From the NCBI GenBank assembly GCA_958405585.1, contig CATYEP010000041.1:1-12686 (forward strand): a stretch of 12,686 bases of DNA, written 5' to 3'. The translations under genes and the position numbers were made by a program. The notes beneath the pieces were generated by a model, which saw nothing but the letters and a program-made list of their open reading frames with translations, was not told where the DNA came from and searched no databases. The stretch's first letter is position 1, and the number at the start of each line of letters is the position of its first letter. Below are positions 1 to 6,948 of the stretch, piece by piece. This DNA comes from an uncultured Eubacteriales bacterium. GTDB lineage: Bacteria; Bacillota; Clostridia; Christensenellales; Borkfalkiaceae.

Positions 1-104
1 CCGCATCGGCTTTAAAGGAAATCTATTGTAAAAAACGGCGAAAAATATTTGCAGAGCGTTGACGGAAGCGGGGACGGGGTGGTAAAATAAGAAGGGAGGC
101 AAGT

Positions 105-1175
105 ATGAAAATCGGAATATTGACAAGCGGCGGAGATTGTGCCGGATTGAACGCAGTCATGCGTGCGATAGGCTTATATGCATACAGGAATATAAAAAAT
201 TGTGAAATTGTAGGGATTCCGGACGGATACGGCGGATTGATCCGTGGTGAAAGCGCACCGATGGACAGGGAAGATTTTGAAGGGCTTCTGAATTTAGGCG
301 GGACGATTCTCGGAACGCGGCGCACGCCATTCAAGACTATGACGGTGCCTGAAGAGAACGGGGAAACGCGTCTGGAAAAGATGCGTGCGAACTATAAAAA
401 GATGGGGCTGGATTGTCTGTTTACGCTGGGCGGGGCAGGCACGCACCGTACGGCGGCGCTTCTGTGTGCGGAAGGCTGTAATGTGATCGGATTGCCCAAA
501 ACGATCGACAATGATATTTACGGAACGGACGTTACGTTCGGATTTCATACGGCGGTGGACGTGGCGACGGAAGCGATCGACAGAGTCCGTACGACAGCGG
601 CGAGCCACGGCAGGACGATCCTTGTGGAAGTGATGGGAAATAAAGCGGGCTGGCTGACATTGTATGCGGGGATCGCCGCGGGAGCGGAAGTTATTTTGCT
701 GCCGGAGATCCCGTTCAATATCGATAAGATCTGCGAAGCGGTTCGGAAAAACTATGAGGACGGTAAGCCTTGCAACATCATAGCGGTCGGCGAGGGTGCG
801 GTTTTGGACAGCGAAGCGCGGTTTAAAAAGAAAGAGCGCGTGTTTGTGAGGACGGAGCGCGGCGAAACGACGGTCACCCAACATCTGGCGGAAGTGATCG
901 GCGAGCGGACGGGGATCGAAACGCGCGGCACGGTGCTGGGATACATCCAGCGCGGCGGGAATCCTTCGCCCTATGATCGCGTACTCTCTTCCAGATTGGG
1001 AAGCTATGCGGGGAAACTCGCGGCGCAGGGACAATTCGGCGTCACGGTAGCCGTTGCGGGCAGGGATATCACTTTCAACGCACTTCCCGATGTTGCGGGT
1101 AAGTACAAGTTTGTCGATCCGGCGTCGGATATTGTGCGCCAGGCAGAGGATATCGGCGTCTGTTTCGGAAGGTGA
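105..1175 (+). CDS. 6-phosphofructokinase with altered donor-binding residues
   Basis: A 356-residue phosphofructokinase of the PfkA superfamily, which phosphorylates fructose 6-phosphate to fructose 1,6-bisphosphate in cytosolic glycolysis. Visible motifs: the N-terminal glycine loop TSGGDCAGLNA (7-17), GGTILGTRR (65-73), GGAGTHRTA (109-117), PKTIDND (131-137, with the catalytic base Asp135), SHGR (167-170), VEVMGNKAGW (174-183) and GYIQRGG (279-285). Length suits the family. The start is ATG with GGGAGG six bases upstream. Lys132 matches the Lys124 position of E. coli numbering, which is Gly in classical ATP enzymes and Lys in pyrophosphate enzymes; Gly112 matches Gly104 of ATP enzymes. Ala111 replaces the usual Mg-ATP-binding Asp103, so the phosphoryl donor (ATP, pyrophosphate or polyphosphate) cannot be assigned. 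It is the first gene of a likely operon with the exopolyphosphatase 24 bp downstream. Family membership is certain; the donor is open. Confidence 0.95.
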   Translation: MKIGILTSGGDCAGLNAVMRAIGLYAYRNIKNCEIVGIPDGYGGLIRGESAPMDREDFEGLLNLGGTILGTRRTPFKTMTVPEENGETRLEKMRANYKKMGLDCLFTLGGAGTHRTAALLCAEGCNVIGLPKTIDNDIYGTDVTFGFHTAVDVATEAIDRVRTTAASHGRTILVEVMGNKAGWLTLYAGIAAGAEVILLPEIPFNIDKICEAVRKNYEDGKPCNIIAVGEGAVLDSEARFKKKERVFVRTERGETTVTQHLAEVIGERTGIETRGTVLGYIQRGGNPSPYDRVLSSRLGSYAGKLAAQGQFGVTVAVAGRDITFNALPDVAGKYKFVDPASDIVRQAEDIGVCFGR

Positions 1176-1199
1176 GCGGAAGGAGCGGCAGGAGAAAGC

Positions 1200-2357
1200 A
1201 TGAAATATTGTGTCATTGATATCAGTTCGAGCAGTATATCGCTGATCGCAGCGGAAACGGACGGAACGCGTTTACAGACGGTATTCAGCGACCGCGTGAA
1301 TCTGGCGATGCTGCATTATATGGAAGGGAAAGATCTGTCGGCGCGCGGCATTGATAAGCTGGCGGCGGCCGTATCGGACATGAAAGAAAAGTGCAGGAAT
1401 CTGTCGGCGGACAGAGTGTACCTTATTTCCACGGCGGCGTTGCGCGCGGTGGAAAACAGCGGACGGGTCAGCGAAGCGATACTCAAACGTACGGGGCTTC
1501 CTATCAATCCTGTATCGGGAGAAACGGAAGCGTATTGCGACTTTGCGGCAAACCGCGAGTTCGGGGCCGAACAGGGAACGGCGCTTGTGGATATCGGCGG
1601 CGGAAGCATCGAGATCTGCGATCTTGCGGGGGAAGACCTTTCCAAACGGGTATTTCTCGATTTCGGCATTTTCAGACTTCATGAAAAATTTGTGGAGAAG
1701 ATCCAGCCGTCCGTAAAAGAAGCGGATAAAATTCAGAAATATCTGAAAAAGAAGTTTGATAAAGCGGAAGTTCCGGGGAAAGGCTCTTTCGATTCGGTGA
1801 TAGCAGTCGGCGCGAATTGCGGGGCGTTGTATGAACTTTATGGCGCTTTTTACAAGGAAGACAAGTCGGAAGAACGTGTCATGACCTATAAAAAGTTCAA
1901 AAAACTGGCGGATCATCTGATCGAAGGGCGCGACCGTTCCAGGCTGATTTTGGAATCGGCGCCCGAAAAACTGTATTCGGCAGGGATCGCCGCGGTAGTG
2001 GCAAAGACGCTTTTCAAACGTTTCGGGGCAAAAGAGATCCGCATCAGTTCGCGCGGCGTGAAGGAAGGGTATTTACAGCTGATTTTGGAAAACCGTCTGC
2101 AGGGTTCGTATTACGATTTTGCGCGGCAGTGCTATGTTTTGTGTGAAGAAGAACGGCAGACATCTGCGGACGGCGCACAGGGCTCCCGCAGAAAGCGCGC
2201 CGCAAAAAGTATGAAACTCACGGATAAAAAATCTGAAACGGCGCAAAAAAAATCTGTCGGATCCGGAAAGAAAACAGCATCAAAAAAAGTTGCATCGAAG
2301 CAAAAGAAAACCACGGAAAACACGAAAGAAGACATGAAAGCGGATGCGCAGGAATAA
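1200..2357 (+). CDS. ppx: Ppx/GppA-family exopolyphosphatase with Lys-rich tail
   Basis: A 385-residue member of the ASKHA-fold Ppx/GppA phosphatases, which release phosphate from polyphosphate ends or hydrolyse pppGpp. Seen: a first phosphate-loop region VIDISSSS (5-12), the STAALR motif (78-83), VSGETEA (105-111) with the conserved acidic pair, the second phosphate loop DIGGGSIE (131-138) and a GVKEGYL motif near the end of the core. The core ends around residue 315, so this is the short two-domain form without the HD-like C-terminal domain of E. coli Ppx. Residues 330-385 form a low-complexity tail with 16 lysines in 56 residues. ATG follows AGGAG by five bases. The 24-bp and 50-bp gaps to pfk and ppk1 suggest one transcript, and the ppk1 neighbour favours polyphosphate over pppGpp as substrate. 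The usual Gly of the DxGSNS loop is Ser here. An eight-A run at 2245-2252 is a possible slippage site. Confidence 0.9.
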   Translation: MKYCVIDISSSSISLIAAETDGTRLQTVFSDRVNLAMLHYMEGKDLSARGIDKLAAAVSDMKEKCRNLSADRVYLISTAALRAVENSGRVSEAILKRTGLPINPVSGETEAYCDFAANREFGAEQGTALVDIGGGSIEICDLAGEDLSKRVFLDFGIFRLHEKFVEKIQPSVKEADKIQKYLKKKFDKAEVPGKGSFDSVIAVGANCGALYELYGAFYKEDKSEERVMTYKKFKKLADHLIEGRDRSRLILESAPEKLYSAGIAAVVAKTLFKRFGAKEIRISSRGVKEGYLQLILENRLQGSYYDFARQCYVLCEEERQTSADGAQGSRRKRAAKSMKLTDKKSETAQKKSVGSGKKTASKKVASKQKKTTENTKEDMKADAQE

Positions 2358-2390
2358 AGTAAGAAAAAGTGAACGGGTGTGAAAAGAGCG

Positions 2391-2397
2391 AAAGGAG
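2391..2397 (+). promoter_or_regulatory. Ribosome binding site deciding the ppk1 start
   Basis: AAAGGAG lies ten bases before the GTG at 2408. The alternative in-frame GTG at 2369 has no purine-rich site in front of it, and starting there would add 13 residues that do not look like a Ppk N-terminus. Confidence 0.75.
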
Positions 2398-2407
2398 AAA
2401 TAATATC

Positions 2408-4477
2408 GTGAAGGAATTGAGTCCCGTTGAGAAAGCGAAGAAGCGGTTTATCCGCGATATTTATGTAAACAGGGAATACAGCTGGCTTTTGTTCAACAAG
2501 AGGGTATTGGATCAGTCGGCGGATCTTAGCAATCCGCTTTTGGAGCGTTGCAAATTTTTGTCTATTTTTTGTTCGAACCTGGACGAGTTTTTTATGGTAC
2601 GGGTGGGCAGTTTGTACAATGAGATGCTGGAAACACCCGAAATCACCGACAACAAGACGCAGCTGACGGCGGCGAAACAGTTGTGGGGGATCATGCAGGT
2701 CGTGCGCAAGCATTACAAGAGCCGCGCGTCCGCATACGTAAAACTTCGTGGCGAACTTTCCAAAGCGGGCCTGCGCATCCTGACCGCGGCGGATCTGACG
2801 CCGCGGCAGAGCGAGGAATGCAAGAGCTATTTTCTTTCGCGCGTGATGCCGTTGCTTTCCTTGATGGTGCTTGACGCAAAACATCCGATGATCCAGTTCG
2901 AGAACAAGAAAAATTATATGCTCTGGGAGCTGGAACGCGGCGGAAGGGATATGATCGGAGTCATGTATGTAAATCCCGCCATCGACCGACTGTACAGGAT
3001 CGGCTACGGAAAGAAAGCGAAAGTCGTGCCCGTCGAAGAATTGATGAAAGCATTCGGTCATCTGGCGTTTTCGGGGTACACGGTGCGCGGAAAACTGATG
3101 ATGCGCGTCACGAGGAATGCCGACCTGGATACGCGTGTGGACGATACGGATGTCGAGCATGATTTTTCCGAATTTATGAAAAAGAAGATCGAAACGCGCG
3201 CAAGGCAGGGCGTGGTGCGCCTGGAAGTGGACGATATGCGTTCGCCGCTTTGCAGTTTTGTCATGAAGCAACTCAAGTTGAATTCGGATTATTGTTTTGA
3301 GGAACCGCATTATTTTGATTATAAATTTTTGTTTTCGATCGGAAATTATTTGCCGGCCGAAACGGCGGCGGCTTTGAAATATCCGCCTTTCAAGGGTGCG
3401 GAAGCCAAGGAATTGCGGGAAGCGGAATCGCTGATCGATCTTATTTCCGAAAAAGATGTTTACCTCTCTTATCCGTATGACAGCATGGAGCCGTTGGTAG
3501 ATCTTCTGGAAGAATGTGCCAAAGACAAGCGTGTTTTGTCGATCAAGATCACGATCTATCGTCTGGACAATCATTCGCGGATCGTGGATGCGCTTTGCCG
3601 CGCGTGCGAACGCGGGAAGCAGGTGACGGTCGTCATAGAACTGTGCGCGCGGTTTGACGAAGAAAACAATCTGCATTTTGCGGCGAAACTGCAGGAAGCG
3701 GGCTGTACGATCATTTACGGCATGGAAAATTACAAAGTACATTCCAAGATCATATCGATCGTGCTCAAGGAAGGGGAAGAGATCCGTTACATAACGCATC
3801 TCGGCACGGGGAACTACAACGAAGCGACGGCAAAACAATATACGGATCTGAATATGATCACTGCGGACAGCGAGATCGGGGAAGATGCGGTGGCGTTTTT
3901 CCGAAATATTGCGATCTGCAACACCGATTATACTTATAAAAAACTTCTGGTTGCGCCGCAGACTCTCAAACCGGGACTGATCGGTCTGATCGATCGGGAA
4001 ATAGAAAAGGCAAGAGCGGGCGGAGACGGGGAAATTTTGGCGAAGATGAACAGCCTGACCGACAAAACCATCATCGACAAATTTGTGGAAGCGAGTTGCG
4101 CAGGGGTAAAGATACGGCTGATCATACGCGGTATCTGTTGTTTGCTGCCTGGCGTAAAGGGAAAAACGGAGAACATTACCGTTCGTTCGATCGTGGGGAG
4201 ATTTCTGGAGCATTCCCGCGTGTATTGTTTCGGCACGAAAGAAGACCGCGTAATGTATATTTCCAGTGCCGATCTTATGACGCGGAATACGGATAAGCGC
4301 GTTGAAATTGCGGCGCCCGTCCCGCACGGAGAAATTGAGAATAAGATCTTGCATTTTTTACAGACGATGCTTGCCGATAATGTCAAGGCGCGCGAACTCG
4401 GGCCGGACGGGAAATACAGGGCTGTCGTTTCGCAGGAAAAACCGCTGAACGCGCAGGAAAGTTTTATCCGCTATTGA
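2408..4477 (+). CDS. ppk1: Polyphosphate kinase 1 (Ppk1)
   Basis: A 689-residue polyphosphate kinase that reversibly transfers the ATP gamma-phosphate to growing polyphosphate chains. The N-terminus has the family signature NREYSWLLFNKRVL and NLDEFFMVRVG. The C-terminal phospholipase-D-like catalytic half shows YKVHSKI with His445, matching the E. coli autophosphorylated His435, and FLEHSRVY with His602, matching His592. The 157-residue spacing of the two histidines is the same as in E. coli. THLGTGNYNE and the SSADLMTRNTDKRVE motif are also present. Length is normal. The start is the GTG at 2408, chosen for its strong AAAGGAG. It is the last gene of the pfk-ppx-ppk1 unit and is followed by a strong hairpin terminator. 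Having ppx and ppk1 side by side means polyphosphate synthesis and breakdown are probably transcribed together. A 740-codon open frame on the opposite strand is only a codon-bias shadow. Confidence 0.97.
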   Translation: MKELSPVEKAKKRFIRDIYVNREYSWLLFNKRVLDQSADLSNPLLERCKFLSIFCSNLDEFFMVRVGSLYNEMLETPEITDNKTQLTAAKQLWGIMQVVRKHYKSRASAYVKLRGELSKAGLRILTAADLTPRQSEECKSYFLSRVMPLLSLMVLDAKHPMIQFENKKNYMLWELERGGRDMIGVMYVNPAIDRLYRIGYGKKAKVVPVEELMKAFGHLAFSGYTVRGKLMMRVTRNADLDTRVDDTDVEHDFSEFMKKKIETRARQGVVRLEVDDMRSPLCSFVMKQLKLNSDYCFEEPHYFDYKFLFSIGNYLPAETAAALKYPPFKGAEAKELREAESLIDLISEKDVYLSYPYDSMEPLVDLLEECAKDKRVLSIKITIYRLDNHSRIVDALCRACERGKQVTVVIELCARFDEENNLHFAAKLQEAGCTIIYGMENYKVHSKIISIVLKEGEEIRYITHLGTGNYNEATAKQYTDLNMITADSEIGEDAVAFFRNIAICNTDYTYKKLLVAPQTLKPGLIGLIDREIEKARAGGDGEILAKMNSLTDKTIIDKFVEASCAGVKIRLIIRGICCLLPGVKGKTENITVRSIVGRFLEHSRVYCFGTKEDRVMYISSADLMTRNTDKRVEIAAPVPHGEIENKILHFLQTMLADNVKARELGPDGKYRAVVSQEKPLNAQESFIRY

Positions 4478-4542
4478 TTCGCATAGCACAATTTATGCCT
4501 TGGGAGCTGTTTTCCGTTGCTGTATATTATCAGAAAATATAC

Positions 4543-4590
4543 AGAGCGGAGCGGCTGCAAAATATTGCAGCCGCTCCGCTCTTTGTTTTG
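4543..4590 (+). terminator. Terminator of the pfk-ppx-ppk1 operon
   Basis: A perfect 18-bp stem (4543-4560 with 4565-4582) encloses the four-base loop AATA and is followed by TTGTTTTG. It starts 66 bases after the ppk1 stop. The minus-strand flank is AT-rich as well, so it may also stop transcription arriving from the glycosyltransferase side. Confidence 0.88.
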
Positions 4591-4696
4591 TAAAAGCAAA
4601 CGTAAATTTAATAAGGAAACGGCAAACGATTTTTAGCAAGACAAAAGAAGGCAAACTTTTCGCATGCGGAAGGTAAGTCGTTTCGTTGGTATATAA

Positions 4697-4726
4697 CCCG
4701 TCGGCTGCAACATTGCAGCCGACGGG
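4697..4726 (-). terminator. Hairpin after the glycosyltransferase pair
   Basis: Inverted repeat CCCGTCGGCTGCAA / TTGCAGCCGACGGG, a 12-bp usable stem with a six-base loop. It begins four bases past the stop of the minus-strand glycosyltransferase. The following minus-strand bases (TTATATACC) are AT-rich but not a good U-run, so termination may be weak or rely on the opposite hairpin at 4543-4582, which shares the same core. Confidence 0.6.
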
Positions 4727-4730
4727 AAAT

Positions 4731-5573
4731 TCATTGTTCGATATTGTGTTTTTGCGCGATGTCATCGTATTTTGCGTAAATATCGTCAAAACAGAAATAT
4801 TTTAGCTTTTTATGAACTTTTTTGCGTTCCCACTGTTTGACGTTATAGGAAAGGGGAAGGATAAGATAGACTTTGATACCCTTGCAGAAATGCTTAATGA
4901 CGGTATCATCGCGCAGTTTGCGGCTCTGTTCGTTGAATTTACGTGGCAAATACAGCCGTTCGGAACCAAGTTCATGGAGGGCGGACTGATCGGGCATCCA
5001 CATCCATTTTTCGCAGATACGTTGCCGAACGCGTTCGAAAAGGTGTGTTTCGCGGATCTTGGGCAGATTCAGCAGCAGAACGCCCGAATTACAGTAATGT
5101 TTGTCTGTCCAGACGCTTCCGATATTGTCGATGACCGCGCCGTATTCATAGTCGGAAATATCGATGTCGTAGAGTTCTCCGACGTCTTTCATGCACATTG
5201 TATCCACGTCGAGATACAGGATCTTGTCGGGAATATTTTCAAGTTCCGTCAGATACAGCCGCAGTTGGGCATACGGAGTGTACATATTGTGGGCGTTTTT
5301 GTTGTGTTTTTGCATATTAAGATAAAGATCGCGCAGATCTCTCTGTTCCGCACAGCTGTCCGCATTGAATTCGCGCAGCGCCCCGTTAAGGATGTCCATC
5401 TGGTTTTGGCTGAAAGGCAGATAAGCGGGATCTTGTTCGTGCAGATCCATGGACAGAATATACAGGTGCAGGGGACGTTTTGTCCGCATGGCAAGTGACA
5501 GGGCCGAAAGGAGCAATCCGTGGAATATTTTTTTATTTCCGCAATAGCAGACATGGATCGTTGTATCAGACAT
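4731..5573 (-). CDS. Family 8 glycosyltransferase (downstream copy)
   Basis: A 280-residue GT8 (LgtC-like, GT-A fold, retaining) glycosyltransferase that should move a sugar from a UDP-sugar donor to a glycan or surface acceptor. Seen: an N-terminal strand IHVCYCGNKK, the conserved Tyr-rich YTPYAQLRLYL (98-108), the metal-binding DxD as LDVDTM (121-126), the NSGVLLLNL strand (162-170), PDQSALH (194-200), and KHF (227-229), which stands where GT8 enzymes have their C-terminal metal-binding His. There is no signal peptide or membrane segment, so it probably works at the cytosolic face. ATG overlaps nothing and has GGAG within the end of the upstream copy, which stops only two bases before it; the two are surely cotranscribed. 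It is about 60% identical by eye to that copy. Acceptor and sugar cannot be told from sequence. Confidence 0.9.
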   Translation of the reverse strand: MSDTTIHVCYCGNKKIFHGLLLSALSLAMRTKRPLHLYILSMDLHEQDPAYLPFSQNQMDILNGALREFNADSCAEQRDLRDLYLNMQKHNKNAHNMYTPYAQLRLYLTELENIPDKILYLDVDTMCMKDVGELYDIDISDYEYGAVIDNIGSVWTDKHYCNSGVLLLNLPKIRETHLFERVRQRICEKWMWMPDQSALHELGSERLYLPRKFNEQSRKLRDDTVIKHFCKGIKVYLILPLSYNVKQWERKKVHKKLKYFCFDDIYAKYDDIAQKHNIEQ

Positions 5574-5575
5574 GG

Positions 5576-6412
5576 CTATTTCTCCAGATCGTATGATTTT
5601 GCAAGCTGATCGTATTGATCATAAAGATCGTCGTAGTAATGTATTTTCAGACGTTTGTGGACGGCGTCGCGTTCCCATTGCTTGATATTATAAATATGAA
5701 AAAAGGGAAGCCAGAATATTCCGCGGCAGAAATGCTTGACGACGGTATCTTTTTTGATGCCTCTCTGTTCATTGAATCGCATGGGCAGGATCATTCTTTT
5801 TCTGTGCAGGCGGTGTAAAGCCGTCTGGTCGGGCATGATCATGCGATGTTTTGCCACATATTCGCGTACCCGCGGAAAAAGCTTCGTGCGGCGCAGCTCG
5901 GGAAGATTCAAAAGCAATACGCCAGAGTTGCAGTAAACGGGCGAGATCCAGAATTTGCCCATATAATCCAGTGCCGCGGCATATTCATAACCGGAAATGT
6001 CGATATCGTACAGCTGTCCGATATCCGAAGCCGCCATTGTATCGATGTCGAGGTATATGAGTTTGTCGGGCATCTGTTCCAGTTCGGACAGGTACAATCG
6101 AAGCTGTGCGTAGGGCGTATAATAATTTTTTGCGTTTTTCCCTGCGGCAAGTTCCTTGCGGAAAAATTCTCCCACGTCGACCAGTTCCGCAAGGCTTTCC
6201 GGGTTTTTCTGACGTAAAACTTCGTTGAGAATATGTATCTGGTTTTCACTGAACGGCAGATAATTCGCATTTTGCTCGTGCAGATCCATGGAAAGAATGT
6301 AAATATGCAGCGGACGCTGTGTATATTTGGCAAGCGACAGCACCGAAAGCAAAAGCCCCGGGAAAACTCTTTTATTGCCGCTGTAACAGACGGATATAGT
6401 ATTATCTTGCAT
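5576..6412 (-). CDS. Family 8 glycosyltransferase (promoter-proximal copy)
   Basis: A 278-residue paralogue of the GT8 enzyme directly downstream. Seen: ISVCYSGNKR, YTPYAQLRLYL (98-108), DxD in LDIDTM (121-126), NSGVLLLNL (162-170), PDQTALH (194-200) and KHF. Counting from the ATG at 6412, the two proteins align without a gap for roughly 215 residues, which is why this start is chosen over the GTG four codons earlier (6424). GAGA just upstream is a modest ribosome site. Divergence is strongest at residues 71-96 and 151-159, with a further patch near residues 230-242, while the donor-binding core is kept. This pattern suits a shared sugar donor with different acceptors, though that is inference. 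A sigma-70-like promoter lies just upstream. The glycan made could be a capsule, teichoic acid or other surface polymer; no other glycan genes are in view. Confidence 0.9.
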   Translation of the reverse strand: MQDNTISVCYSGNKRVFPGLLLSVLSLAKYTQRPLHIYILSMDLHEQNANYLPFSENQIHILNEVLRQKNPESLAELVDVGEFFRKELAAGKNAKNYYTPYAQLRLYLSELEQMPDKLIYLDIDTMAASDIGQLYDIDISGYEYAAALDYMGKFWISPVYCNSGVLLLNLPELRRTKLFPRVREYVAKHRMIMPDQTALHRLHRKRMILPMRFNEQRGIKKDTVVKHFCRGIFWLPFFHIYNIKQWERDAVHKRLKIHYYDDLYDQYDQLAKSYDLEK

Positions 6413-6450
6413 GAATTTTCTCACAATTCTATGTTTTTATGATCATGTGT

Positions 6451-6479
6451 ATTGTAACATGTATTTACAACGAAGGCAA
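6451..6479 (-). promoter_or_regulatory. Promoter of the glycosyltransferase pair with overlapping dyad
   Basis: On the minus strand TTGCCT (6474-6479), a 17-base spacer and TACAAT (6451-6456) form a good sigma-70-type promoter, giving a leader of about 30 bases to the ATG at 6412. The dyad TTGTAA-N7-TTACAA (6452-6470) covers the -10 box and much of the spacer, so it could be a repressor operator. Confidence 0.6.
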
Positions 6480-6594
6480 GGGAATTGCACAAAAAAGCCG
6501 TTTTTCCAGAAATTACGCGAAAAAAGACTTTTATAAATTGTTCAAATCCCAGCGCTCAACTTTTTTTCAATGTCCTTTCAACTGTCGCATTGTC

Positions 6595-6787
6595 GCCTCA
6601 TCGTTGTTCGACAGTTGCTCTGCTGAACGACCGACTGCGGTTCAACAACTGCCTGACTGCCGTTCGATCGATGCTCCATTTTTGCCTGATCGTTGTTCGA
6701 CAACGGCTTCGCTGAACATCCGACTGCGGTTCGACTGATGCTCCATTTTTGCCTGATCGTTGTTCGACAACGGCTTCGCTCAACATT
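6595..6787. repeat. Imperfect 67-bp tandem repeats
   Basis: Two adjacent 67-bp units, 6654-6720 and 6721-6787, share an identical 43-base core (6671-6713 and 6738-6780). A third, more diverged copy of part of the unit lies at 6595-6643, offset by 67 plus 22 bases because of a small internal duplication of the GACTGCNGTTC segment. Each unit contains small dyads: CGTTG-TTCGA-CAACG, and GAAC..CCG-ACTG-CGG-TTC across unit joints. The block could be an intergenic palindromic repeat family, a folded RNA, or debris of a longer element. Confidence 0.8.
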
Positions 6788-6879
6788 CAACGGACGCTAA
6801 ACTTTTTAGGTTTCATAAAACGTAGTTGTGTTGATGCATACTTTTCAGATCACCGTGCGTGCGGACACCGGCTTTAAAA

Positions 6880-6916
6880 AATCGCCGCTGTTGCGATTTT
6901 CGCAACAGCGGCGATT
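6880..6916 (-). terminator. rqcH terminator
   Basis: A perfect 17-bp stem (6880-6896 with 6900-6916) has a three-base loop. On the minus strand it is followed by a run of five Ts, 33 bases after the rqcH stop: a classic Rho-independent terminator. Confidence 0.88.
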
Positions 6917-6948
6917 GCTTGCTCTGGTTGTTTGCCGAAGCGCAGAAA

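Larger units (their letters stand above)
6413..6948. other. 536-bp non-coding stretch
   Basis: Contents from left to right: the glycosyltransferase promoter (6451-6479), AT-rich DNA (6480-6590), a block of imperfect tandem repeats (6595-6787), about 90 bases without visible structure, and the rqcH terminator (6880-6916). Short open frames in the repeat block have repetitive Arg/Ser/Gln-rich products on both strands, poor start context and no family resemblance, so they are not taken as genes. Confidence 0.7.

Noticed and set aside
1..62. End of an upstream gene
   Set aside because: Two frames are open from the left edge (stops at 29-31 and 60-62), but the 9 and 19 residues visible do not identify a family, so no choice is possible.
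59..88. TTGACG-N18-TAAAAT as the pfk promoter
   Set aside because: The boxes look fair, but transcription would begin near 95, inside the GGGAGG ribosome site, leaving almost no leader. The real promoter may lie upstream of the window.
2132..4354. A 740-codon open frame on the minus strand opposite ppk1
   Set aside because: It lies fully over ppk1 and the Ppx tail, and its His/Arg/Phe/Gln-rich product resembles no family. It is a codon-bias shadow. Similar shadows at 294-1034, 1272-1916, 4812-5498 and 7498-8658 are rejected for the same reason.
4493..4789. 98-codon minus-strand open frame across both terminators
   Set aside because: It overlaps the end of the glycosyltransferase and runs through two strong hairpins, with no recognisable product.
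6595..6787. CRISPR array
   Set aside because: Only two full units, directly abutting and with no spacer-repeat alternation; no cas gene is present.
6439..6790. Short open frames in the repeat block on both strands
   Set aside because: Their products simply translate the DNA repeat, start contexts are poor, and there is no known domain.
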